Shown here piece by piece: positions 52,999-61,168 of a DNA stretch of 64,000 bases (positions within the stretch are counted from its first letter, which is position 1; each line of letters begins with the position of its first letter). The DNA comes from Bacteroides cutis. Lineage in GTDB: Bacteria; Bacteroidota; Bacteroidia; Bacteroidales; Bacteroidaceae. The notes under the pieces are model-generated. The model was not told where the DNA came from. It searched no databases and saw nothing but the letters and a program-made list of their open reading frames with translations. The stretch covers positions 310,001-374,000 of the forward strand of contig NZ_OEST01000004.1 of assembly GCF_900241005.1 (NCBI RefSeq), given 5' to 3'. A program made the position numbers and the translations under genes.

Positions 52999-55179
52999 TT
53001 ATTCGTATACTAATTCAAGATCATCAAGCCACATAGTACTGCCTATACCACCGGTAAAATAATCTCCATATTTACTGGAGGATGCAACTAATATAATGCT
53101 GGTAGGTTTAGTGTCTGTACTACGATATTCAATAGGTATCCTGAATTCAATCATACCATCACCTTCAGTAGCAGCATCCCAAGTTTTTTCACCATAAGCA
53201 ATGATGTGGGTGTCATTGGAATCAAAGAGTTGGGCATTATTACCATTCTTGAAATTAGTCTTAATGATAACGGGCCATGTTTCCCCGTTAGCGGTTTCTC
53301 CAACCCAGTTGCCAAGTGCTATATATATTTGTCCCTTATCCATATCACCTTCGTTGATATAGCTACAGTTATTTGTCATATCAACCGCTTTAGGTTCATA
53401 ACGGATATAACCTTTTAAAGCTACAGGGCGGGAGGTGAAAGGACGTCCCCAACCCAATGTTCCGTTACCTCTGACACCGTCCATTACTGTTTTTACATAT
53501 TTCCCGGCGAACAGATTGCCTGCTGCGAATTGATATACCCCCATCAGGCCGGCTTTCTTGGACTCCAGTTTGGCAGAAAAGTTACCACTATGCTTATATT
53601 GTTCACTGTAAGTTGTGATATTTATATTGGCGGTTGACGAGCCATGGTTTCCACTATCCCACCACATAGACTGTCCGGAACCATAAACTAACATAGGCGT
53701 ACCGTCGGTCCAATACTCAAAACTGGAGTTTTCTAATTGTGTAGTAGATTCTGTTGTAAATTGGCTGATTATTGTTGAGGCAGCGGAACCTGCCATTGCC
53801 CAATATTCATAAGTTGTTCTGGGGGCTAATCCGGTGATATTTGCATAAAGTTGTTTGGAATTATTCACCCTTTGAGCCGGAACGGTTAATTCGTTTTTAG
53901 TACCTTTGATACGATATTTGAAAGCAAGTGCCTCTGTCGTTTCTTTTGCCAATGTAGCACGCAAAGTAGATTTGGTAGCCCAGACATCTTCTTCTGCTAC
54001 ATTGGTGGTAATTACTGTTGCATCTGATACGATGAAACGAAGCAAGGAGGTACGTTGTAGTTTATTGTCATCTGTGGCACTGATATAGATGTCATAGACT
54101 CCTTCGGCCTGTGATATCTTTGCCATGAGTGCATCAGAGAATGTTATTTTAGCATTACCTTGTCCTGTATTTACATTGTATTTTGAGTTAATGGTGACTC
54201 CGTAATTAGTGGCAAAGAACTCTTTGTCCTCCTTACTCATTGACACAATATCAAAGGAATTGACAGGCAGTCCCATATTCTTGAACTGATCGCAGGTTAT
54301 CAAGGCTTTGGTCAGTATGGAAGAGGTTGCTATCCAGAATGCTTTGGCTGTTCCTTTATTCAGTTCTATAAATTGTTCATCTTCCAGCGTAAAACCATCT
54401 CCACTTATACTGGGACGTCTGTAAACAGGAACCTCAACAGTAGTTGTTTCCAACGGTTCCGTATTTACATCTAATGTAAGAGAGGCTCCACCATCAACAT
54501 AACTGTCACTATTCTCTTCGTATCCGAAGATTAAATCGTAGCGTGTTGTGGGTAAAACGTCTAATGTGTTTGAACGGGTATAGTTATTACCGCTAAGAGT
54601 GGTTGCTTTAAATGTCCATGTCAACTGGCTATTGTCTGTGGGCATCATATAGTAACCGATAGCATCTTCATTATCAGGGGTGAATGTTAGACTACCTTTT
54701 GCTGAAGCTATTTGTACTTCGTAACTTTGAAATGCTTGGGTAAGACTTTTCCCGAATTCAACTTTTACTAAAGTATTGGCAATATGACATTCTACATCTA
54801 CAGAAGTGGTTTGTCCGGCTAAGATATTAAAAGTTTCTTCTCCACGGTAGAATATCTTATCAAAGGAAGCTGCTACAGAATCACCGGCTGCCACTTTTAT
54901 ACTGTAGTCACCTGTGGCGAGCTGTACTTCTTCAGGTATTTCTCCCATTCCGCTGTATTTACGTATCAGGCCTTTGCCACTGTATATGCGGATTTTACAA
55001 TTTTCTTTAAGGGCTTTCAGAGTCTCGTCTGATAAATTACGGGTAACGGTAGTTACTTTATCTTTTACTCCGATATTCAATCTGAGTAAACCATTTTCAT
55101 TCAATTCGTCTTCCCTGCAACTGATGGCTATGAGAACGAAAAGTAATAAAACTGATATGTGGTATATATTTCGTTTCAT
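52999..55179 (-). CDS. Large surface lipoprotein: DUF4493-like, central and PCMD domains
   Basis: This 726-residue protein starts at MKRNIYHISVLLLFVLIAISC (Cys21, then REDELNE). The DUF4493-like domain (about 25-230) shows LLRLNIGVKDKVTTVTRN, EEVQLATGDYSIKVAAG and TTSVDVECHIANTLVKVEFGKS. A central beta-rich region (240-450) has SISGDGFTLEDEQFIELNKG, similar to the GDGF element of the protein at 55185. A fibronectin III-like segment (ITGLAPRTTYEYWAMAG) leads to PCMD from about 500: LENSSFEYWTDG, FAAGNLFAGKYVKT, TSRPVALKGYIRY, YIALGNWVG, SSKYGDYFTGGIGSTMWLDDLEL. It is the only member with all three parts. Confidence 0.8.
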   Translation of the reverse strand: MKRNIYHISVLLLFVLIAISCREDELNENGLLRLNIGVKDKVTTVTRNLSDETLKALKENCKIRIYSGKGLIRKYSGMGEIPEEVQLATGDYSIKVAAGDSVAASFDKIFYRGEETFNILAGQTTSVDVECHIANTLVKVEFGKSLTQAFQSYEVQIASAKGSLTFTPDNEDAIGYYMMPTDNSQLTWTFKATTLSGNNYTRSNTLDVLPTTRYDLIFGYEENSDSYVDGGASLTLDVNTEPLETTTVEVPVYRRPSISGDGFTLEDEQFIELNKGTAKAFWIATSSILTKALITCDQFKNMGLPVNSFDIVSMSKEDKEFFATNYGVTINSKYNVNTGQGNAKITFSDALMAKISQAEGVYDIYISATDDNKLQRTSLLRFIVSDATVITTNVAEEDVWATKSTLRATLAKETTEALAFKYRIKGTKNELTVPAQRVNNSKQLYANITGLAPRTTYEYWAMAGSAASTIISQFTTESTTQLENSSFEYWTDGTPMLVYGSGQSMWWDSGNHGSSTANINITTYSEQYKHSGNFSAKLESKKAGLMGVYQFAAGNLFAGKYVKTVMDGVRGNGTLGWGRPFTSRPVALKGYIRYEPKAVDMTNNCSYINEGDMDKGQIYIALGNWVGETANGETWPVIIKTNFKNGNNAQLFDSNDTHIIAYGEKTWDAATEGDGMIEFRIPIEYRSTDTKPTSIILVASSSKYGDYFTGGIGSTMWLDDLELVYE

Positions 55180-55184
55180 GGATA

Positions 55185-56450
55185 TTAATTGCTCCAAATA
55201 AGTGTTAAAGTTTCAGTCGTTTTATTATTTTTGGTGTCTACGACAGTAATAACAAAGTTATGTGTACCAGGATTTAACATCGTCAGTAGTCCGGTAAATT
55301 TGGTAATACTGAATACCAATTCTGTTTTACCTATAACATTTTCACCTACAGGGAAACCTAAACCGGTTAAAGCCTCTGCCAATTCTTCAGGATAAGCCAA
55401 ATCGAAATTCTTCTTTAAATTAACATCCGCCAAAGCTTCTTCGTCTAATACGTCAGAATCGATGGTAACCTTCAAATTGGCGATGCCATTGCTGGCTGCG
55501 ATATTCACTACAACCGGATATGGATTATTGACGTTTGTTGTTTCGGGTAATACGATAGCTTTAGATATATTAAATCCATCTCCTTTGATAGTGGGTTGTT
55601 CGCCGGTTGGATCGTCGGGTACGTCCGGTGTATCAGGCTCATCAGGAATCACGTCCTCATCCGGATCGACTATAATATCTTGCTCAATGGTTGTACAGGT
55701 AACATCTATACGAATACTGATATTTGCATTGCCACCTTCAGTATTACCACTTTCATCAATGTCTTTTAATGTGTATTTGATGATTTTGTGAGAACCGGCT
55801 TTTACCTGTGGAAAACCTTTAGAGATATCCACATTTTCACCCTCTATTGTCCCAGTCAGTCGGGTAGTGAGCATATTGGCATTCTCGCTGATTGCTTGAT
55901 AGTAGCCGGCACGCTTTTCATCTTTTACAAAATCGAGCGAGCCTTCGCCCGACGTTACATTGGCTTTTACATCATCACCTAAAAGTTCTGATAATTTTTC
56001 GTCATATTCCACAGTAACCATGATACTGCGTAATACACATTGTAGAGTATTGATATTGGTAATCTGGTTTTCTGTAATCTCAAAATCTTCCTTTCCATAA
56101 TAGTACGGGTTTTCAAACTCGGCCGGGAGCACATCATGTGAAAAGGCTGCGGCAGTATAGTTACCGACTTTCAGTGAAAATATCTCCGGCATTTCACTGT
56201 ATTTCCACTCTTGTACAAGCTTGTTGGCGTTATCACGACTGTAAATACGGATAATATAGTCTTTTGTGTCTACTGACCGGGTATTGGCGTTAACATCTAC
56301 AGTCAGCTTTAAAGATGATAAATTAAGCTGACCTTCTGCAATTGTTTCGGTTTTACTGTTGTCTTTTTCTGAGAATTGTTCGCGTTCACAGGAAGTTAAT
56401 GTAAATAGGCACATTAAAAAGATTGCCGATATATATTCTAATTTTCTCAT
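55185..56450 (-). CDS. DUF4493-like surface lipoprotein with acidic linker
   Basis: This 421-residue protein has a lipobox at TLTSC (Cys21, then EREQFSE). The DUF4493-like domain (about 45-260) has LNLSSLKLTVDVNANTRSV, IFSLKVGNYTAAAFSHD and QITNINTLQCVLRSIMVTVEYDEKLSE. A Pro/Asp-rich spacer (about 265-288, DPDEDVIPDEPDTPDVPDDP) links it to a C-terminal beta domain that begins TIKGDGFNISKAIVLPETT and ends IVLPETT/TLTLIWSN. The C-terminal domain resembles the middle region of the protein encoded at 52999. It lies five bases upstream of that gene. Confidence 0.8.
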   Translation of the reverse strand: MRKLEYISAIFLMCLFTLTSCEREQFSEKDNSKTETIAEGQLNLSSLKLTVDVNANTRSVDTKDYIIRIYSRDNANKLVQEWKYSEMPEIFSLKVGNYTAAAFSHDVLPAEFENPYYYGKEDFEITENQITNINTLQCVLRSIMVTVEYDEKLSELLGDDVKANVTSGEGSLDFVKDEKRAGYYQAISENANMLTTRLTGTIEGENVDISKGFPQVKAGSHKIIKYTLKDIDESGNTEGGNANISIRIDVTCTTIEQDIIVDPDEDVIPDEPDTPDVPDDPTGEQPTIKGDGFNISKAIVLPETTNVNNPYPVVVNIAASNGIANLKVTIDSDVLDEEALADVNLKKNFDLAYPEELAEALTGLGFPVGENVIGKTELVFSITKFTGLLTMLNPGTHNFVITVVDTKNNKTTETLTLIWSN

Positions 56451-56466
56451 ATTAATGTTAGTTCTA

Positions 56467-57897
56467 TTAATTTACAGATATAGTAAATGTATTTTCTTTT
56501 CGTCCGCAGGTAACTGTCATTTGTGTAGATGATGTCAATGCTACTGGGAATGTGACACGAATTTGATGTGTAATGCCTTCGGTAGAAATGACCCCACATT
56601 CTAAATCTTGTGAAGCACCATACATAATATAACTGGTTTTGATAGTTTTAGGATCTCCGTCTAAAGTAACTTGTAGGTCTATGGAAGTAGCTCCTTTTTT
56701 GAGTGTCCCTGGAGTAGCTACTGCGAATTGGTTACTAAGGCTGTTTATTTTTAATATTACATCTGATGCATTTACTTTCTTCAATTTGTCTTTTGCTATG
56801 AGTTTAAAAACACTGGGAGTTCCATTATCATATTCCAAATGAGGGATGACGTTGGTAAAATCGATGGTTGCGATCTTGTCTTTATTTGTTCCAAGTCCTT
56901 TCATTTGTAAACCAAATGATTGTAATAGTTGTAGCTTATCTGTCGTTAAATTGGCCAAATCAATATCCGCTGGCCATCCTTGTGAGATAAGAGAAGCGGA
57001 TGAGGTACTTAATATACACTCTTCGATACCGGCACGGGCATTCAGATATACTGAAATGGGGTGGTCTGTTGTTTTTCCTTCTTTGATCTCTAATGTTTCA
57101 TTACTGGTAAATCCGTGAAGAATGAAGAAAGGTGGCTCAGTACGCATTGTTCCATCTGAAACGTCAATTGTAGATGTTACTTGTTCCGTCCGGTCTGTAA
57201 ATGTTATATTGATAGTAGAACTACCGGCATTTACATCAAAATTGAATTGGTAGTGATGTTGTGGAAGAGCATTATCTATCACAATGGCCTGATAAGTCGA
57301 TTGAGAACCACCATCACGTTTGGTTACATTGAGCATGAGTGTGAGTTTGCCGGGCTTAAAATAGCAGGAACGACTTTCGTCTTTAGTGAACCTAATAGCT
57401 GAATTTCCTTCGGAGTTAGCTTCAACATAATAATCAGAAAAATATTTTTTGAAGGCTTCTGTATAGGTTGTTGAAATTTTGACATTGGCAAGATAGCAGG
57501 TCACTTCTACATCTGTTTCTTTCTCATCTTCAATTGAAAATTCTTTAGTACCTACAAAATAAGGCATATTAAATCCTTCATTATGGAGTTGCCCGTACGA
57601 AGCTTTTAAAGTATATTGACCTATTGGGAATAAAACTTCGTCAGGATATTGACTGAATTTCTCCCAAGAATACTGTATATCATTTCCTTTTAATATGGAT
57701 ACAGCAAAATCACCTACTTCTGGTAAAGTTTCTTCTGTACGTGTGGTTACATCCTGTGTACTGTTGTCAGCCGTCAGTTTGATACTGAGCGTTCCTTTTC
57801 CCGTTGCCGCAGTCTCATCGTTATCTTTACTGCATCCGGATAACGAAAAACATATCGCTACAAACAGGGTAAGAATAGTTGTGTATTTTTTACCCAT
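56467..57897 (-). CDS. DUF4493-like surface lipoprotein, first gene of the operon
   Basis: This 476-residue protein starts at the ATG of MGKKYTTILTLF; the longer TTG frame adds only two codons. The lipobox is LSGC (Cys22, then SKDNDET). The DUF4493-like domain shows GTLSIKLTADNSTQDVTTRTEE, VLFPIGQYTLKASYGQLHNEGFNMPYFVGTKEF and ETDVEVTCYLANVKISTTYTEAFKKYF. A second beta-rich half follows (about 240-476) with FFILHGFTSNETLEIKEGK. It is the promoter-proximal member, behind a near-consensus -7 box at 57946-57953. Seven co-directional genes follow with gaps of 4-19 bp. Confidence 0.8.
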   Translation of the reverse strand: MGKKYTTILTLFVAICFSLSGCSKDNDETAATGKGTLSIKLTADNSTQDVTTRTEETLPEVGDFAVSILKGNDIQYSWEKFSQYPDEVLFPIGQYTLKASYGQLHNEGFNMPYFVGTKEFSIEDEKETDVEVTCYLANVKISTTYTEAFKKYFSDYYVEANSEGNSAIRFTKDESRSCYFKPGKLTLMLNVTKRDGGSQSTYQAIVIDNALPQHHYQFNFDVNAGSSTINITFTDRTEQVTSTIDVSDGTMRTEPPFFILHGFTSNETLEIKEGKTTDHPISVYLNARAGIEECILSTSSASLISQGWPADIDLANLTTDKLQLLQSFGLQMKGLGTNKDKIATIDFTNVIPHLEYDNGTPSVFKLIAKDKLKKVNASDVILKINSLSNQFAVATPGTLKKGATSIDLQVTLDGDPKTIKTSYIMYGASQDLECGVISTEGITHQIRVTFPVALTSSTQMTVTCGRKENTFTISVN

Positions 57898-57945
57898 TGA
57901 CAATACTTAATTATATTTTTTACCTGTTATATTTTGAAACCGGAT

Positions 57946-57953
57946 GTAAAGAT
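57946..57953 (-). promoter_or_regulatory. Candidate -7 box of the eight-gene surface operon
   Basis: The minus strand reads TATCTTTA, one mismatch from TAnnTTTG, about 49 bp before the first start codon. No -33 element at the usual spacing is visible, so activator dependence is possible. Confidence 0.35.
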
Positions 57954-58010
57954 ACGGTTTTAGTCCAATAATAGCTCCTTTTATATCGCTATTTTACAGG
58001 GGTAAATGAA

Positions 58011-58035
58011 AAATGGGACATACTTTGTCCCATTT
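58011..58035 (-). terminator. Terminator of the receiver/ATP-grasp gene
   Basis: AAATGGGACA (58011-58020) pairs over 10 bp with TGTCCCATTT (58026-58035) around a five-base loop. On the minus strand the hairpin is followed by TTCATTT. It separates the gene ending at 58095 from the surface operon. Confidence 0.75.
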
Positions 58036-58094
58036 CTAACAAAAAAAGAAAAGTTGATTATTTTGCTTTTGGCTTATTCTTAATTATTAAACGC

Positions 58095-61064
58095 TTAGAA
58101 TTCAGGTAGCAGTACCACTCCTTGTTTCTTTTTACCGTCCATTTTAGCAATTACCGGATGCTCAAAGTGAACATGGCGCAAGTATTTACTTTCATATACA
58201 GCCGGTTGTGCATTCAAGAATTCCTGATTGTATATACCGTCATTCATAAAAGCATTGATGGTGAAATAGCCTACCCCGAATGAAGTCAGGTTTTGAAAGA
58301 AATGTGTACCCTGACTGGGGTCAACTCGATAATTCGTCAGGCCAGCCTCCACAATAATACGGGCGGCACTGATATGTGGCCATTTCACAGGGATGCCGAG
58401 CCAGGTATCGCTACTACCCCAGCGTCCCGGGCCTATCAGCACGTAATTTTTGCCCTCACTCAAGAACTGCTGGTTTAACTTTTCTATTTCCCAGGCAATT
58501 TCCTGGTTATGGGAAGCGCTATAATCATCTGTTTTTACATAAATCACATCTTGAATATCGTTCATGATACCATGCCCCAGGGAATTATTGGAACGTAGCA
58601 AAAGCTTTTCTTCGGAGATGGTGGTGAGGTCTTCATCAAGCATCTCTTTAGTATCTACGATGGGGCGGATCTGCAATAGATAGAAAGTTCCTGTTTTGTC
58701 CTTTTCGCGGCTCATGGTAGCGGCAAATTCTATTTCTACGGGACGGCGCATTTCCTGTTGACCATATTTCAAAGCTAATTGCAGTATACGCGGTAAGGGG
58801 AAAACATCATGTTGTAAAATATTGGCAAAGGTGATAACTTTACGCCCGCCGGGATACAAGCCATCGCGGATAATTTGGTCGTATGGATCGTAGGTAGATG
58901 CTATATAGTTCAACGAACCATCTTTTTCGGCTTCTTTTACATGAAGCTTGAGTAGGTTAAAACCGTCGTCGATGGAGAAATCGTGACCGGCATTACGCAG
59001 GTCGAGTGCATAGAAGCGGGTCTGCGTCTCTTTTAATGCGATTTCCATCTCACTGGTTTGCAATACCTGATGGGGATGATAGGGAGAGAAACGTAACGTC
59101 ATTCCTCCGTCTACAATGTATTTTCCTAATCCGAGAGCGAGATTGACAATACCTTCTTCTGCCTTTTCATCACCGATAGGATAATAATTGAGCGAACGCG
59201 CCACACCCGACATGGAAGGGTAGTAACGGTCACCATATTGATTACCGACTACTTCCTGCAAGATTACAGCCATTTTTTCCTGATCGATGACATTGCTCGT
59301 AGCCTGCATATAAGCCTTCGAATCACGGTAATAAACCGAGGCATACACACCTTTGATGGCATCGCTAAGCATACGGAGCATTTCGTACTTGTCATCCAGA
59401 TAAGGAATCATATAAGTATTGTAGATACCTGCAAAGGGTTGATAGTGAGAGTCTTCCAAGAGTGAAGACGAACGGATAGCGATAGGAGACTTCACAACAT
59501 CGAAGAATGTAAAGAAATCTTCGACTAGGCGATCAGGTAGTTTAGCTTTAAGGAAATAACGCAAGATTACATCGTCGTCAGCATCAGAAAGTGCAACCTG
59601 GTATAGGTTGTTGGTGTCCATAAACTCGTCGAAGACATCCGTACAGAGTACGACGGTTTTGGGTATGGCTACCCGTGCATTCTCGAACTCTTCAAATTCG
59701 GGATGATGTTTCACCATGTTGTCAATAAATGCCAGACCACGTCCTTTACCGCCCAATGAACCGTCACCGATACGGGCAAAATTGGAGTAGCGGTCGAAGC
59801 GGTCACGTTTAAAGACGGCTACCACTCCCTGATTTTTCATTTTACGATATTTCACAATTGCCTCGAATATAATCCGGCGGTGAGCGTCTACATCCTGAAG
59901 ACTGTTCCAAGTGATAGGTTTCAAGAACTCTGCAACGGGGAACATGGCGCGCGAATAAAGCCAACGGCTGACATGATTGCGACTGATGTGGTAAAGGAAT
60001 GATTCTGCCGGTACGGCAAAGAGGATATTTTGTAACTCTTTTAGGTTCTTTACTCGTGCTATTTCTTCCAGTGTGTCTGGGTTACGGAAAATGAAATCAC
60101 CGAAACCGAAATTATCTGATACGATGCGACGTAAGTCTACATCCATCTTCTTGGAGTTCTTGTCAATAAAGGCTGCATCGTATTTGGCAGCATATGCCAC
60201 GTTGTCCGATTCGGAAGATTGAATAATGAGTGGAACGAACGGATCTTCTTTCCGTATGGCGGCACAAAGCTTTATACCTGCCAGTCCGTCTTTCTCTCCA
60301 CGTTCTACTCGGGGAAAGCGGACATCGGTAATAACTCCTAATATATTGTTCTTATATTTTTCGTAGATATTAATAGCTTCTTCGTATGTACGGGCGAGAA
60401 CAATTTTGGGGCGACCTCTCATACGCAACGTACGTTGGTGAGCATTCAGTGCTTCGGTAGAAAACTCTTGGCTCTGTTTCAATACGAATTTATAGAGGTT
60501 AGGTAAGATGGAGGAATAGAACCGGATGCCATCCTCTACTAACAATATGAGTTGTACGCCTACTTCATTAACGTCATGCTCCAAATTCATCTTATCTTCT
60601 ATCAGTTTAATGATAGAAACTAATAAATCCGTATTTCCCAACCAGCAGAAAACATATTCAAAAGGACTCAAGTCTTCATTGGCGATGCGTTTGGTGATAC
60701 CATGACTGAAAGGAGTCAGTATTACCATCGGAATATGTTCGTACTGGTTTTTAATGTTTCTCGCTATATCGAACCCTTCGTTATCTCCTGTACCTGGCAT
60801 ACAGATAATGAGATCGAAAGATATGGAAGATAGTTGCTTTAAAGCTTCTTCGTAAGTAGATACCTGTGTAAAACGTGGTGGATAACGTAGAGAAAGGGAA
60901 GTGTATTCATTAAATATTTTTTCATCGATACGTCCATCATCTTCCAGCATGAAGGCGTCATATGGGTTGGCTATCAGGAGGACATTGAAGATACGTCTTG
61001 TCATAAGATTGGCAAACTGTGTATCTTTGAAATAAAGTTGGTTTAATTTATACTTACTGAGCAT
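58095..61064 (-). CDS. Two receiver-like domains fused to a PEP-synthase-type ATP-grasp domain
   Basis: This is a 989-residue cytoplasmic protein. A first receiver-like domain (about 24-155) lacks the phosphorylatable aspartate: FDLIICMPG stands where Asp is expected. A second one (about 168-315) has LILLVEDG and Asp247 in GVITDVRFP, so it looks functional. The PPDK/PEP synthase N-terminal ATP-grasp follows from about 430: GDGSLGGKGRGLAFIDNM, SPIAIRSSSLLEDSHYQPFAGIYNTYM and GTFYLLQIRPIVD. I find no swivelling phosphohistidine domain and no PEP/pyruvate-binding barrel, so ordinary PEP synthase chemistry is unlikely. The last 140 residues contain VLIGPGRWGSSDTWLG. Phospho-signal control of a phosphotransferase or ATP-dependent step is inferred. 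Confidence 0.78.
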   Translation of the reverse strand: MLSKYKLNQLYFKDTQFANLMTRRIFNVLLIANPYDAFMLEDDGRIDEKIFNEYTSLSLRYPPRFTQVSTYEEALKQLSSISFDLIICMPGTGDNEGFDIARNIKNQYEHIPMVILTPFSHGITKRIANEDLSPFEYVFCWLGNTDLLVSIIKLIEDKMNLEHDVNEVGVQLILLVEDGIRFYSSILPNLYKFVLKQSQEFSTEALNAHQRTLRMRGRPKIVLARTYEEAINIYEKYKNNILGVITDVRFPRVERGEKDGLAGIKLCAAIRKEDPFVPLIIQSSESDNVAYAAKYDAAFIDKNSKKMDVDLRRIVSDNFGFGDFIFRNPDTLEEIARVKNLKELQNILFAVPAESFLYHISRNHVSRWLYSRAMFPVAEFLKPITWNSLQDVDAHRRIIFEAIVKYRKMKNQGVVAVFKRDRFDRYSNFARIGDGSLGGKGRGLAFIDNMVKHHPEFEEFENARVAIPKTVVLCTDVFDEFMDTNNLYQVALSDADDDVILRYFLKAKLPDRLVEDFFTFFDVVKSPIAIRSSSLLEDSHYQPFAGIYNTYMIPYLDDKYEMLRMLSDAIKGVYASVYYRDSKAYMQATSNVIDQEKMAVILQEVVGNQYGDRYYPSMSGVARSLNYYPIGDEKAEEGIVNLALGLGKYIVDGGMTLRFSPYHPHQVLQTSEMEIALKETQTRFYALDLRNAGHDFSIDDGFNLLKLHVKEAEKDGSLNYIASTYDPYDQIIRDGLYPGGRKVITFANILQHDVFPLPRILQLALKYGQQEMRRPVEIEFAATMSREKDKTGTFYLLQIRPIVDTKEMLDEDLTTISEEKLLLRSNNSLGHGIMNDIQDVIYVKTDDYSASHNQEIAWEIEKLNQQFLSEGKNYVLIGPGRWGSSDTWLGIPVKWPHISAARIIVEAGLTNYRVDPSQGTHFFQNLTSFGVGYFTINAFMNDGIYNQEFLNAQPAVYESKYLRHVHFEHPVIAKMDGKKKQGVVLLPEF

Positions 61065-61093
61065 GTTTCCTTACGGTTTATTAGTTCGAAGGA

Positions 61094-61101
61094 CAAAAGT
61101 A
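61094..61101 (-). promoter_or_regulatory. Promoter -7 box of the receiver/ATP-grasp gene
   Basis: The minus strand reads TACTTTTG, a perfect TAnnTTTG box, 30 bp before the start codon. On the plus strand GATATTTG at 61145-61152, one mismatch from consensus, could serve the divergent sensor gene. Confidence 0.45.
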
Positions 61102-61168
61102 ATAGAAATCAAACCTATTTAGATGTTTTTTCAACCGTTTTTTTGATATTTGTACGTAATATTGCAAC

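Noticed and set aside
47247..57897. Polysaccharide utilisation locus
   Set aside because: There is no SusC/SusD pair and no carbohydrate-active enzyme among the eight genes.
58095..61064. Phosphoenolpyruvate synthase or pyruvate phosphate dikinase
   Set aside because: Only the ATP-grasp part is present; the phosphohistidine and PEP/pyruvate domains are missing.
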